Source: Sisyra terminalis (Eukaryota; Arthropoda; Insecta; Neuroptera; Sisyridae). Taken from it: 64,000 nt of DNA. Under the pieces are notes generated by a model, which worked only from the letters and a program-made list of their open reading frames with translations, did no database searches and was not told the DNA's origin. A program made the position numbers and the translations under genes. The DNA lies in contig OY292278.1 in NCBI GenBank assembly GCA_958496175.1, positions 15,996,001-16,060,000 on the forward strand. Direction: 5' to 3'. This document shows, one piece after another, positions 13,116 through 24,500 of the stretch. Positions within the stretch are counted from its first letter, which is position 1. Every line of letters starts with the position of its first letter.

Positions 13116-13942
13116 TAAAGTTAAATAATGTTGGGAAAATATTTTGATCGATTTAATCGCGAATTGAATTAAAAACAAAATACAGAATGAGACGTTATCA
13201 AATTGTACCGGTGTATAAGTTAAATCATGTCAAATAAAATGTATGAAATGATAACTCCAAAAGTTATACGTGTTAAACTTTTCATGGTAATACCTAAATG
13301 CCATAATATCACATAATTTTCTGCAGGCATAATTTCCTATTATGGTGAATTTTATATGAGTTGTGCTCAAAATTAAAATCCTTTTTTAAAAAAAATCGCA
13401 GTTCCCCTCGATATACGTATCACTTTTTTATATAATCTTAGCGAATTTAAATTAGTTGTTTACAGTGTATATATTAAACGGCGAATTAAAAATTAAATCT
13501 GGCGTTAAATAATAATTAAATAAGAAACTCGTGTTCAGTCTTGCAACGTAATATTATTGGTCTACCTTAAATTACCTAAGATTTAACAATAAAAAAATAA
13601 AAGGAACAAAATAAACATGGACTAATTTCAAATACTAAATAGAATTTTTTTCAACTATAAAATTTTTACTAGTAATTTATATACAAATCACTATATGACA
13701 ACGTCCCATTTTCTATTTTGTTTTTAATTCAATTAGCAAATAAATTGACCCTCATAAAATTTAGCACTAAAGGAGAAATTAGAAGATGTTCGAGGTGAAT
13801 TACGAACCAAATATCGAAAAAAATCGCGAATTGATTTAAAACACCATACAGTAACGTTAATAAAAGATATTTCTAATATAAAATTATGTAACCTGTTGGT
13901 CATTACTTCGTATCAGATATTTTACTGAAATTTGGATAACTT

Positions 13943-14108
13943 TAAATTTCCCGGGCGCTTTGTCAAATTAAATTTATATTTGTTCTCCTTGTCATTTTTG
14001 CATCTCTTTGTTTTTATTGCACATGCGTACTTGTAAGCAAAAGCGTTCAACAGTTACTTTGAAGTCTATTAAAGTCTACTTTAATGGTATTCTTTTTTAA
14101 GCTTTTTT
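13943..14108 (-). repeat. Right arm of the inner inverted repeat
   Basis: Begins TTTCCCGGGCGCTTTGTC, passes GCACATGCGTACTTGTAAGC and ends TTCTTTTTTAAGCTTTTTT, pairing with 12951-13115. Confidence 0.85.
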
Positions 14109-14338
14109 GTAATAGTTGTGAAAAAATTAGAGTTCCGCCGCCGGAATATTGCATTTTTAAGTTCTATGAACATTTTAACACTAATTTTATGTGCCTACGA
14201 TTTTTTTTTGAGAAAAGCCGTGAAAAGACAAAATGACCTTAAATTTAATTTAGTAGAATTTGTTCATTTTGTATAAAACTTTAAGTGGTTCTAATAATAT
14301 GGCCAGGGACTGTAGTATTATCAAAATGCAAGAACTTG

Positions 14339-14733
14339 GGTATAAGCTTTTGAATGGTTTCGATTTTATTCCTGTACGTATTGTTCACTCGAATGCAAAT
14401 TGTACGTAAATTTTGACATATCAGAAATAAAGTAGTGATTGTTATTTTCAAATATGTATTTATATTGTATTATGTAAAATTAAATTTTCTAAATAATTTC
14501 TACTTTGGGCAAGTCCACTTCAGCACACCCACAATTTGGCAACGTTGCATTTTCGACTTTGTTTTAATTTAATTCGCGATTAAATCGGTCCATAATAAAA
14601 ACAACCGTCGCGTCTTCATTTCTGGCTTGTCAAAGTTTACGTACCAATTGCATTCGAGTGAACAATACGTACCCATTCGGAATAGTTATCTATAGTTCGG
14701 AATATCTCGACGTTCCTGATCCAAGCTTATACC
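14339..14733. mobile_element. hAT-type MITE copy A (395 bp), exact 8-bp target duplication
   Basis: Termini are GGTATAAGC and GCTTATACC. Both flanks read AGAACTTG (14331-14338 and 14734-14741), an exact 8-bp duplication, so the boundaries are firm. Subterminal inverted boxes include CACTCGAATGCAAATTG at left against CAATTGCATTCGAGTG at right. The middle carries GGGCAAGTCCACTTCAGC plus CACACCCACAATTTGGCAAC, the half-cassette of the 1.9 kb MITE. Sister copy at 54.42 kb. No ORF. Confidence 0.9.
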
Positions 14734-15044
14734 AGAACTTGAAGTGTTTTTGTTTGGAAGAATAACATGCCTGACACTCGAAGATATTAATATAATTTTT
14801 ACAACCCTTATTTGGTGTGAATACAATGTATACAAATATTTTGCCGTTTCATGCATTATTTTTCAATTAGGGTGCACGGTATTTTTTTCTTAAAACATGT
14901 GAGTCATATTTATAAACGAGTAAACTATTATTTGAAAACACTTAATTATCCGTAATAAAAGGGTAGAATTGATCTACTAATGAACTAAAGTAAGAAATTG
15001 TGAAAATGATTAATGGTGTTTGAAACATGATAATTATTACTAAC

Positions 15045-15511
15045 CCACAATCAATAACTTTGGGCGCGTGTAGGGACGAAGCCGATGAAAATGTCGATGC
15101 CGTTTCATCCGTGGGGGTTGATTGGATTTCAACGAACGAACCATACCCGGAGCTTTCTTCGAAATGGATTGCGTTTTTCGAGTCGTGAAGACAATGTAAG
15201 GTGTTTGGCAAGGGATGATTGGAAGTTGTATGTCCGATATGATTGGAACCATGAATGGACGTTGGTGTTGGCATGTCCATGCTGACTGCTGGACTAGACG
15301 CAGACGTGGCCCCCTTGGGGTTGAAATTTTTCAAGTGACCCTTCATCGGTTTGGACTGTTGTTTCAGCTTTTCCTGACGCATTTTGATCACAGCCTCAAG
15401 CCAATCGTCAACTTCATCCACCGTATCGCGGCCCTGCTTTCGCCATTCATGGCCAACAAGCAAGTCCAACGTCGTCCAAAAGCCACTCTTGTTATATTTA
15501 TCAGTCGTCAT
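15045..15511 (-). CDS. Probable first coding exon of an unrecognised Ser-rich protein
   Basis: An open frame starts at ATG 15511 (context AAT-ATG) and runs about 155 codons to a good donor, GG|GTTAGT, at 15045/15044. Beyond it the frame turns hydrophobic and AT-rich before a stop at 14942, as expected of intron read-through. The peptide begins MTTDKYNKSGFWTTLDLLVG, has an acidic segment DEVDDWLEAVIKM at about residues 33-45, a Lys/Gln-rich stretch, then a Ser/Thr/Pro/His-rich half with FEESSGYGS at about residues 118-126. There is no signal peptide or membrane span before the donor. Base composition is clearly GC-richer than the surroundings, which favours real coding. I do not recognise the family. 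Downstream exons would lie to the left of 15044; none was identified. Confidence 0.55.
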
Positions 15512-15640
15512 ATTTCAGTTTGTTGGAAAACTTTTTACGAGCGAACTTTGTCTACTTTGTCAACGGAAACACAACGAGATAACTGCAACATTTACCCAAG
15601 TTTAGCTCCCGTAACACCACCGGCCGATTAAACCATTGCA
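15512..15640 (-). promoter_or_regulatory. Putative 5' UTR / GC-rich core promoter region
   Basis: The GC-rich island that holds the exon at 15045-15511 continues upstream to about 15640 and then stops. It is likely the leader and core promoter. No TATA box is obvious. Confidence 0.35.
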
Positions 15641-15658
15641 AAAATCGATTACAATGTG

Positions 15659-15699
15659 ATTGGCTCAAAAATATTGCTAATAATTGTAAATGTGATTGG
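15659..15699 (-). promoter_or_regulatory. Two CCAAT boxes upstream of the 15.5 kb exon
   Basis: On the + strand GTGATTGG occurs at 15656-15663 and again at 15692-15699, giving CCAATCAC twice on the minus strand, 36 bp apart and about 150-190 bp upstream of the ATG. Duplicate CCAAT boxes at this distance are typical NF-Y-type promoter sites. Function is inferred. Confidence 0.4.
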
Positions 15700-15990
15700 T
15701 GCAATCAAAACGCCCTGCATGTCTGTGGCAATGCAATATATGCAGCATGCATGCATATGTCAAGCCCATGTAAATCTTGCTATCCGTTTTTCAGTTTATT
15801 TGACATCAATTTCACATGCAATTGACACGTCAAATGTAAATAGACACCATAAAATAACTCCTCAATCGACCAATATGATACAAATTGCACTTTTCATGCA
15901 CAAAATGTGCAAAGAATCGATTGGCTTACGTGTCACAGCCACTGCAAACAAACCACTTGCAAAAATATTAAACGATTTTTTCTGACTACA
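15700..15990. other. Upstream region rich in GCATGC/ATGCAT and TGCAAA words
   Basis: Contains GCAGCATGCATGCATATG, several CAAATTGCA / CATGCA words and a 109-codon open frame on the + strand (15656-15985) that lacks any motif. It reads better as upstream regulatory DNA of the minus-strand exon than as a gene. Confidence 0.3.
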
Positions 15991-16625
15991 AAAATAAAAA
16001 GGACTTCGAACTTTGGTTTCCTTGACATATTTTAGACGAAAATCTAGACTATCTTATCTACAATGCATTCATACCTACTATCATCACACAATATCAATAA
16101 AATATTAAATCCCCAATCTGTCATCCCTTTAATATTCCCATCAGCAATTTTTTCAAAGAACTAATGAGGAAATAATAAAAAAACGTAATTTTAAAGTGAT
16201 ACTTTAGTTAACTTGAGAGCTCATTCATACTTTTCCTAGTACCATTCAGTACCAGCCATTAGCCATTTATCTTATTAGGAGCATATTATAATAAAAGTAT
16301 ATCACAGGAGTTGGCTTCACAAAAATCTAATAATTGTAATTAAGAACAAAGTTTTTTCAACTTCAATTTGAATTGTTTTACCAATAAATTTTTAGGTGTC
16401 ACTTTAAATGTGTTAAATTTACCATTGATTTTTACTTACAAAATTAAAAAATAAGAACTTAAAAAAATAAAGCAAATAAGGCAATTCTTAATGCGGCAAA
16501 ATTTTCTCCTTTATAACGTACAAGTCGTGATCGGGAAACAAGGAAAGGGGAACAAATGTTTGTCAGTGAAAAAGGTACTCAAAGTAACAGAACAGTAAAT
16601 TTAATATTCAGAAAGTGAAATAAGT
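15990..16625. other. AT-rich non-coding
   Basis: Nothing recognised. Confidence 0.4.
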
Positions 16626-16630
16626 TAAAC

Positions 16631-16819
16631 CTGTGGTTCCTAACCATCTCGGAGGTTTTGACCTCACCTTTATCGTATGTAATCACCAAACTCTTTCTTA
16701 ATTGGAAAAATAAAAAACAATTTTTTTTTCAAATTCCCAGCCATTAAAAATTCGCCGAGCCTGCGAGACTGACTCATCAAACCCTTGGAGTTCTTTTGAT
16801 CCTGGTTAAGAACCATTAA
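16631..16819. mobile_element. Short hAT-type MITE (about 190 bp)
   Basis: Left end CTGTGGTTCCTAACCATCTC with GGAGGTTTTGACCTC, and right end CTTTTGATCCTGGTTAAGAA then CCATTA, match the hAT terminal pattern CAGTGGTTCTCAACC..GGTTGAGAACCACTG. No clean 8-bp duplication is visible, so the borders are approximate. Confidence 0.6.
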
Positions 16820-17157
16820 GCTAGAGAGATAAACGAAATAGTTAAGATATGAATAAACGAATAGATACCAAAAGTACTAGAGCTTACTTTTCTCTACTAA
16901 GGATTGAACGGAGCTTTTTAATATACTTAATAGAAAAATATAATTAAATTCTCCCGTCACCCATATTGCTCCGCTACTTTAGAGAAGAGTTGATTATGGA
17001 ATCAAATAATATGGAAGAAAAATTCTAAAATGCCTCTTACAATTTATCTTAAGGTTTAAGTAGAATGTCCATTCTATGGTTTCTTTGTTATTCCGTGACA
17101 AAAATCGGAAGAGAAATTCATCCAGGATATTTTATATTTCTCATTTTGTGTAACTTT

Positions 17158-17361
17158 ATGCCGGCTAAAGAATCACACCAAGAACTCCCGAGATTATCTC
17201 AAAGCGGGAACGTGATTGGTTTTTCATCGCCTGTTCTTTGATCGATGTTGGTTTTTTGTTCGTTTCAATGAATTTCTCGTGTAAGATCCTGAAAGTGGAT
17301 ACTATCTCGGTTCTCGTGAAATATCTCGGGAAGACTTATCGCGTTAGTTTGTAGCCGGCAT
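17158..17361. mobile_element. Foldback MITE (about 204 bp) with ATGCCGGCTA ends
   Basis: ATGCCGGCTA at the left is repeated inverted as TAGCCGGCAT at the right. Further in, TCCCGAGATTATCTC pairs with GAAATATCTCGGGA. No ORF. The duplicated target is unclear. Confidence 0.6.
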
Positions 17362-17762
17362 TACAAACAATATTCAAACAATAGCTGGCTAATAATGGAG
17401 GAATTCTCTGGTTTCAATAAGGAAATAGATCGATAAAGATATAAAATAAGTAGATGAGTTGGTAACGTTGGTGAAACCGAAATAAGAACTACAAGTTTTG
17501 TTGATTCATTTGGTTATCATTGATGGAAAAAATAGAAAGAATAAATCCAGAAAAATCTAATACTTTTGAAAGAATAAAGAGAAAAAATCCTATCTAAACC
17601 AATTAAAAAACAAAACGAGTACTAACGGAGAGGTCATTCAGTTGAATTATATAGAAATCCTCATAATCAGAAACAAGGAATATATTAGCTAAATTCAGTA
17701 GAAAAAGGAATCTTTTACTTAGAAAAGTGGAATTCAAAATTTGAAAACAGTTGCTAAAATAC

Positions 17763-18117
17763 TGTAACAAAAAGGGACAAAGTCTCTCTCTTTGTGCCAT
17801 GCCAGCACGCGATTGGCTGAGTGACTTCTATCTCTTTCCCACCAATGCGAATGTACATATAGATTGTTCTCGAAACATCTAGTAGGTGTTGGAACGTTCG
17901 CGAACATTCGAATATTCTAGAATGTTGGGTTGCGAGTATATAAGGCGCTCAGTCAAGCCAGTTGACAGTTCTGTATTGAAATTAAGTTGTGAATTTCCGT
18001 TACAACAAGCGATTGCGAACAAGTGTGATTTGAATTAACAGTGATTATTTATTTCCAAAAAAAATTAAAAGAACGAATAAACGCCATCTCAATGTAGTTT
18101 TGAGACGTCACGTTACA
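17763..18117 (+). mobile_element. Probable solo LTR of an LTR retrotransposon (355 bp)
   Basis: The segment opens with TGTAAC and closes with GTTACA, the TG..CA inverted ends expected of an LTR. In order it holds HSE-like repeats, a TATATAAG box at 17937, an initiator-like CTCAGTCAAG about 10 bases later, a leader-like stretch and an AATAAA at about 18076. This is a complete U3-R-U5 layout. No second LTR, primer-binding site or gag/pol is found nearby. Flanking bases (ATAC / ACAC) are not an exact duplication, so the solo-LTR reading remains an inference. The alternative is an isolated heat-shock-type promoter whose gene has gone. Confidence 0.6.
17891..17944 (+). promoter_or_regulatory. Heat-shock-element-like array plus TATA box
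   Basis: Alternating GAA/TTC units: GGAACGTTCGCGAACATTCG, then AATATTCTAGAATG, about seven 5-bp half sites in register, followed 15-20 bp later by TATATAAGG. This is the arrangement bound by heat-shock factor in insect hsp promoters. It lies within the U3 part of the probable LTR. Confidence 0.65.
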
Positions 18118-18169
18118 ACACTAATTTTAGAATGTAGTCCTATATGGGTTAATACCCTGAACCTTGTAT

Positions 18170-18330
18170 CATTAGGAGACGAAAAGCAAAAGAAGTTTCA
18201 GGAAAGCTTTGAAATATGGAGAAGAATATCCAACACCAAATGGACGAATCGAACCATACACGTGGAAGCATTGAGAAGAGTTAAAGATGAAAGAATTACC
18301 AATATGAAGTTATGGAAAAAACCTAAATAA
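18170..18330 (+). pseudogene. Non-LTR reverse transcriptase C-terminal scrap
   Basis: The + frame ending at 18330 reads KKFQESFEIWRRISNTKW, then TNRTIHVEALRRVKDERI, matching the post-RT block (E-A-F-E-M-W-x-x-R-R..W-T-x-R-T..V-L-x-x-V) found in RTE/CR1-type elements. It begins about 55 bp after the probable LTR. Too short to classify further. Confidence 0.55.
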
Positions 18331-18465
18331 ATTGGTTCACTCAGTAAAAAAAAAAAATAAAATAAATGGGATAATTGGCAAAAAAATTGAAATCCTGGTT
18401 TTTTTACAAAGAAGTTTAGATAGACTGGTTACTACGAAGAGGCTCATATCCCTTTAAGATCGATT

Positions 18466-18625
18466 TAAAGTTGGCGACATTGCATTTTGTACTTGTGTTT
18501 TTAATTTAATCGGTTCATAATGAAAATTAAGCTACAAATAAATTAATTACACTATATTAGAATTGAATTAATAAAAGAATAAAAAACAAAGTAGAAAATG
18601 CAACCATCCCAGATTTGATCTACCT
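18466..18625. mobile_element. Truncated copy of the GGCAACG/AATTTAAT MITE cassette
   Basis: GTTGGCGACATTGCATTTTG plus a TTTTTAATTTAATCGGTTC stretch at left face AAAAAACAAAGTAGAAAATG and GCAACCATCCCAGATTTG at right. These are the inner arms of the 1.9 kb MITE, with the outer CACACCC boxes lost. Confidence 0.6.
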
Positions 18626-18639
18626 AAAGGAACCTATAC

Positions 18640-20110
18640 CTAAAAAGGTTTTAAAGATGTAGATACTTTAATTTAATTTTTATCTTGGTTGTTTCCAAAA
18701 ATCACTTTATAAATAATCGTTTGAGCATTGAGCATTAAAGGTCTCAACTGGTAGGGGTACTAGACGTAATACTGATATAATTAGCTAAAGTCTTTTAGTA
18801 CTGTGAAAATGTGGACAATTTGATAATTTGATTAGATGCAATTTATTTTGTAGAATTTTTTAAAATTTTACTTCTTCTTTTTTCCCTTGCAAACTTTCAT
18901 GGTAAAGCTTTCTCTCGTGTGCTATAAATGGCTTTTGCCTTAAAAATGAAAATAATTCCTCCATAACTCTAAAATAAAATGTGCAATAAAAATACTTTCA
19001 TGCTGCATGCACTCAATTCACGAAAACCGGAAAGTCTATATGTCGTTACATGCGTGTATGTTATACTGGCAATTTCTTTGTTTGGCAGTAGATATCCTTA
19101 ACCAAGCATACCAACAAGGTTCATGACCTCCCCGACTCCCTCAACAGTTCAAGTAATAGAAATTTTACGGTTATTACTCTAAATTTGTATTTTTTCGGAT
19201 GGATATAATAAAATAAATTACAAGGATACACGGTGGCTTAAACTATCATTTAGTGGAAAATAAAATAAATAAAAAAAAAACGGTTAGGAAAGCTGATTTT
19301 ATGTCTATGAAATTAATGATTTGTTTACCATGGCACATTCATTGCATACAATTTTGAAGGAAATATGTCGCGTGTCAACGAAAGTAAACTTCTTTCTGGC
19401 ACTATAGCTACGGCAATTGACATGAGTCATATAGTAAACCATAGTTTCTTTTTGCTACTACCATTTGAAATAATACTTGTTTTTAATGTGTAATTTTCAT
19501 ATTTTTTTTTTTCAATCATAAAACGATTATTGAACAAAATATCAATTTTATTTCATAAAACACTGCGGAAAAATTTAATCAATATCAAAGTAACTAATTA
19601 TTAAATGGTATTTTTTAACCAATATTTGATCACAAATTTAACATCAAACACCCAAAAAACGGATGAGACTGGATTAGCAAATAGTACCTACCAAACTAAG
19701 TCATGTATTGAATTGTTTTATCCCCGAAGTCCCTATCATCCGGGTTAGAAAAAAAAATTAAAATAGATAATTACTGTCCATGTATCCACTTTTTGTGTAA
19801 CAAGAAATAAGGGGCGGTATACATGAAAGAACTACGCTTTGAAAGATTCACTATATTTATGGTAGATGGTAGAATTCGAATGAACAATACAGCAGTTATA
19901 GTTTGGAAAAAGCGCTTACCAACTATAACCCATATAGATAATATGAAAATGTCACCCCCAATAAAAGTAGTTTTTGAGCTTACTTTAACTATTCTCTGGC
20001 TTCTAGCCGTTAAACTCTGACAGCAATTTGAACATAGAACTAATAATACTGATCAACAAAATTTTGTAACAAGAAAAGTAAGCAGTAATTTCGAAATATC
20101 TACCTAACCT
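18640..20110. other. AT-rich non-coding
   Basis: No feature recognised. A 65-codon + frame at 19823-20020 lies close upstream of the transposon relic at 20.12 kb but matches nothing I know. Confidence 0.35.
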
Positions 20111-20119
20111 CTCCACAAA

Positions 20120-21030
20120 ATCATATGTATATTAATTTGAGTAGGTCTAGTTTCCGTGATATTTTGTTACAATGTCTGGGGTGTTATGAATATTTTGGGA
20201 ATACAATACAAAATTAAAGAGTGGCATTTATTTATTGATGCTTCAAAAACAAGCTTAAAGGCAGTTTTGTTACAATGGTAATAATCTTCCCTCTGTACCG
20301 GTAGTGCTAACATGAAAGAATCCTAAGAAACAATGAAATTTCTTTTAGAAAAGATTAAATATGACGAACATAAATGGAAAATTTGCGGAGATTTAAAAGT
20401 TGTTGTCCTTTTATTAGGATTGCAACTTGGGCTTACAAAATTTTGTTGTTTTCTTTGTGAATGGGATAATAGGGATAGGGAAAACCATTACGTTAAAAAA
20501 AAACTTTGTGAAAGCGATGTATATAAATGGCGCTGGATTTCAATACCTAAAAGAAAAATTCCCTAAAATCAGTGACGCTAAGATTAAAGAAGGTGTGTTT
20601 GTAGGTCCACAAATCAGGCAAGTGATAAAAGATGATATACTTAAAGAACAACTCGATGGTCCAGAAAAACCAGCTTGGAAAGCACTTATAAAAATCACTA
20701 AAAAAAATCACTAAAATTCTTGGAAATCACCGATCAAATGACTATAAAACTATTATCGAGGAACTTTTAGAGAATTATAAAGCATTAGGCTGCAATATGT
20801 CCTTAAAAATACATTTTTTACATTCACATTTAGACTTTTTTCCCCCAAACTTGGGTGCCGTTAGTGATCAACTCGGGGAAAGATTCCACCAAAACATTTT
20901 TACCATAGAAAAACAATACCAGGGAAAATGGAGTCCAACTATGCTGGCAGATTATTGCTGGGGATTACAGAAGGACGTTCCTGATGCAAAATATAGGAGA
21001 AAATCATAAGAAAGTACTTATATTAATATT
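20120..21030 (+). pseudogene. Transposon-derived protein relic (arthropod multi-copy hypothetical)
   Basis: With frame changes the + strand reads GVMNILGIQYKIKEWHLFID then ASKTSLKAVLLQW, KFLLEKIKYDEHKWKICGDL, a Cys-containing KFCCFLCEWDNRDRENHYV, FVKAMYINGAGFQYLKEKFP, SDAKIKEGVFVGPQIRQV, LGNHRSNDYKTIIEELLENY, MSLKIHFLHSHLDFFPPNLG, AVSDQLGERFHQNIFTIEKQ, YQGKWSPTMLADYCW. I recognise this as the C-terminal half of a multi-copy protein common in arthropod genomes and thought to be transposon-encoded; I cannot assign a superfamily. About 40 residues between the CxxCxWD block and FVKAM are deleted, and at least two frameshifts and several stops follow, so it is non-functional. Confidence 0.65.
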
Positions 21031-21399
21031 ATAACATTGATAAAAAATTAATTTTTGTTAAAATAATTTGTAATTTAAGAAAAGTAAAAAAAATCATATA
21101 CCAATAAAACTATTCGTATCTAAAAAGTTTAGACTACTAATTCTACTCTACTTGACCTTATTCCTAACAGAATCAGGCAAAATTTTTCTTGTTACACAGA
21201 AAAAAAGTTTTTTTTTTTGATCAGTGTAATTGGATAAATTAAATTTTATAATATCATATATATTTTTCAACCAAACTTTTAAGTTCATCATAATTTTGAT
21301 GGGTTTATTTTTAAGAGAAAAGTATGGCTATAGTTTAATAAATACTCTGACCATATTATAATCGATTTTTTAAAGTTTAAATGTTTAATAATCAATTGA

Positions 21400-21540
21400 T
21401 GATTAATTATGTATGTCGTATGACTCAAATTCTTTATTTATTTATTTATTACATCATGATGACAGCCAAAAACTGTTGAAATGCGTCGTAACCAAGAAAT
21501 AAATAAAGAATTTGAGTCACATGACATACATAATTATTCA
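21400..21540. repeat. Hairpin with about 45-bp arms
   Basis: ATTATGTATGTCGTATGACT with CAAATTCTTTATTTATTTAT at left is mirrored by ATAAATAAAGAATTTGAGTC and ACATGACATACATAAT at right, around a 45-bp loop (GACAGCCAAAAACTGTTG..). Probably a small foldback MITE. Confidence 0.75.
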
Positions 21541-21559
21541 TTAGTTTATTAATTGTGAC

Positions 21560-24500
21560 TTGGAAATTATAAATAAATTATTCATCATTGTTAGGTTTAA
21601 TAATATTTCAAATCCAAAATTTAAAACAATACAAAGAGTAAACTTGATATTTTTTGATATTTAAATAGCATATTTAATACTTGACTTCAAATAACATATC
21701 GTTTAAAATAGTGAAGTGATTCGAGAAAAATTGCGTTCTTAAGATAAACCAAAGAAAACACTATTCTAGATATTCGGGATGTATTAAAAATTTTGAATAC
21801 TAATAACTAATATTTGTAATAACATATTCTATTGACTTATAGTTCTGATATTTTAATAAGTGGTAGGTTTTTTATGCCACTTTTTTGCTATAAAAGCAAC
21901 GATTCTTGACTTTAAAATAAAAAGCAGTTTTCTTTTAAACTTCCAAAATTTAATTTGCAGAGGATAAAGCTTTTGAATTATTTCTAACTTATGACTTGCT
22001 TTTTGTTAATTATGGCCCAATACAAAAAGAACGACACTTCAGTTTTCACCTGCAAAGCTGTAGCAATTATTAAATGCTTAGAAACCATCGAAAAAAAATA
22101 ATACAAAATCGTTGGTCATCTACTCGAATTCACAATCATAACTAAAAATAAAATAATAATATGCATTCAAGAAAAACAAAATCATATACTTAAAAATAAT
22201 TATCTAATAAAGTTAATCTAGCTTCCTGGTCACCATGGATTCGTTTTCTCGAAAAGGGAAACCATCAAAGAACTACTCATCGACCAGGAGCTGAAATTGA
22301 AAGACAGGAAGAACCAAGTTAAGATTAAAGTCCCAAAAAGCCTGGATAGTTCCTGAAGGAATTCACCTCAAAAATTAACTACGGGAGAGAAACTCCGTCA
22401 AGGATTTATCCCTCATCGAATCCATGCCAAGAAAATACGCAGTGGCTATAACGTAACTTATAACATGCAAGGACATGCAAAGATGATAGATCCACATATA
22501 ATGCCGGGAAACCCTAACCATGACAAATGTAGAAAAGTGTTTACCATTCGTCCTCTTCTAATCGACTACACAGCCCTAATTCATTGAAGGAAGAGATTTA
22601 AATTAGGATATGACCTTAAGCTAACGGAATATGCTAAGAATGCCAAGTTACAGGAACGAATTAGGAAAGACCATAGAATTTTTGGAAATGACTGAACTGC
22701 TAAAAAAAACTTATAGTTAAAGTGACTAATCATAAACACTAATCATAACCAAATATGATTAAACAAAGTTGACGTACAAATATAGCCAACGCTAAAATGC
22801 ATAAATTCAACAAAAAATTAATGAAAGACCTAATTAAAGACCAATAAAATCAATATAACTAATTATACAAATATAAAGGGAACCAACAGTGTGGTGTTTA
22901 AGCGACTTTAATCTGAAGAAAAATATAACCTGAGAAGCTAAATTTATTTAATTTAAATTCATTATATTCCTTTTAATGATCTCTAAGAAACTCTAACATA
23001 CCAATGAAACTATTTCTTTTGAAATTTTCATAACCCAATTTCATCGTAACCCCTTTTTAAATAATAATAATATGTTATTGATTATTTAGAGTATTTCCTT
23101 TGAAAACGGTTTAGGTCAGTTATTGAAAAAAAACAAGTTAATCATAACATTGAATACAATTTGCAACTTTGGAATCCGAATTGCTAGGTTCCAGGTGTCC
23201 AATTTTGCTTTTGGAACTCTTTTTAACATATACAGAGAAAAAAGCGCTGGGAAATGTCGAAAGATATTGAGAAATATCTTCAATTTTTAATTTTCTTTAG
23301 AGAAGAATTGCCACTTCATAGATATATCAGTATGACGTCCAAAAGTTTTTACTCTTTGTATTACTAAAAGTTATTCCTCAAACTACCGGTACATTTAACC
23401 ATATTTTAAATTTATAGCAAAATTTAGCCTGTCGCTAGTTTTAAACTTACTTATATCAGCGCTAATGTAGTCATATCCTTTTTGATTGTTTAAAAAATTC
23501 ACATTTTGCTTTTGAATTATGTAATATTATAAAATACTTCAGAAAGCTGATTTCGGAAAATGCAGATATTCAGGAAGACAGGGAATGTTACAACGGTAAA
23601 ATTAGAACAAAAGCTTTAAGCTTCTGCAAAGCTTCTCTTATTATTCAATGAAAAAAAAATTGACAATGATTTCTTAAAAGAATTCATTTGCATCAAATTT
23701 CTACAAGAAGGTGCCAAAGTGGAGTCCAGAAACTTCTAGTTGTTAACAGTTACAACTTCTTTTATAGGACTTCAAATAAAAAATAAGCAAAATTAAATAC
23801 TACACAACTAAAACAAAATATACTTGATAGATAAACCTCAAAAATTCAGAAGTAATTCAACTCGAAAAAAACAATGAGCTTTCAAAAGAAAAACCAAGAA
23901 AATTTTTTTTGCCCCCTTTTAGCCAATATTTACTTTTCAACAGGAAAAGTTATCAAGATTAGAGACAATATTTTACTTTATTTTTTATTCAAAACTGGAA
24001 CTGATTTAAAAAAAAATTGTTCTTAGAAAATCACATTAATTTCGCAACGTTTTTGTCACCAAAATTTTATAATTTCGTATTTAATTGCATTGTAGGTCAA
24101 AAAATTTTTGATTTGAATTTCTTAAGAATTATTTTTAAAGACTAGTTTTGATCTTTTGAGAGATGTTAAGCAATGTATATAAAACTTATTAAATGGTAAA
24201 ATCATAAACATTTTTTTTGAGATTTACCCTCCCCCTATAAATTTAGGTCATTTATTTTAGAAATGTTGATTTTTAATTTAACTATATAATTACTAATTCT
24301 TGGCATGACTCCATAAATTAACTTGAAGTTAAGGTTCAACCGATACTGAAATTGTGGAAAATTTTCAAGTGAGGAATTTTCTAGTGAGCAAGTATCATAG
24401 AACTCCACAAAAGCTATACTACAATTGTTTCTGATTTAAAGAAGTTATATAAACAAGTTTCAAATCAAAAATAAAATCTCTCTGATCTGATTAATCACGC

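Larger units (their letters stand above)
12730..14312. mobile_element. Tc1-like non-autonomous element with long inner inverted repeats
   Basis: The ends are TCCCTGGCCATATTAATAG (12731) and CTAATAATATGGCCAGGGAC (14291), close inverted repeats ending at TA on both sides (12728-12729 and 14313-14314), as for Tc1-like elements. Inside, a second inverted repeat of about 160 bp flanks a core of roughly 0.8 kb. The core has pieces of the GCACACCC/AATTGAATTAAAAAC cassette seen in the 1.9 kb MITE (about 13141-13210 and 13690-13870). No transposase is readable. Confidence 0.7.

Noticed and set aside
15215..15631. 138-codon + strand frame over the GC-rich island
   Set aside because: The minus frame has the better ATG, acidic and Ser-rich composition, a donor site and CCAAT boxes in the right place; the + frame has none.
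17763..18330. A complete hsp70 gene behind the heat-shock-like promoter
   Set aside because: No hsp70 reading frame follows; instead TG..CA ends, AATAAA and an RT scrap point to mobile-element DNA.
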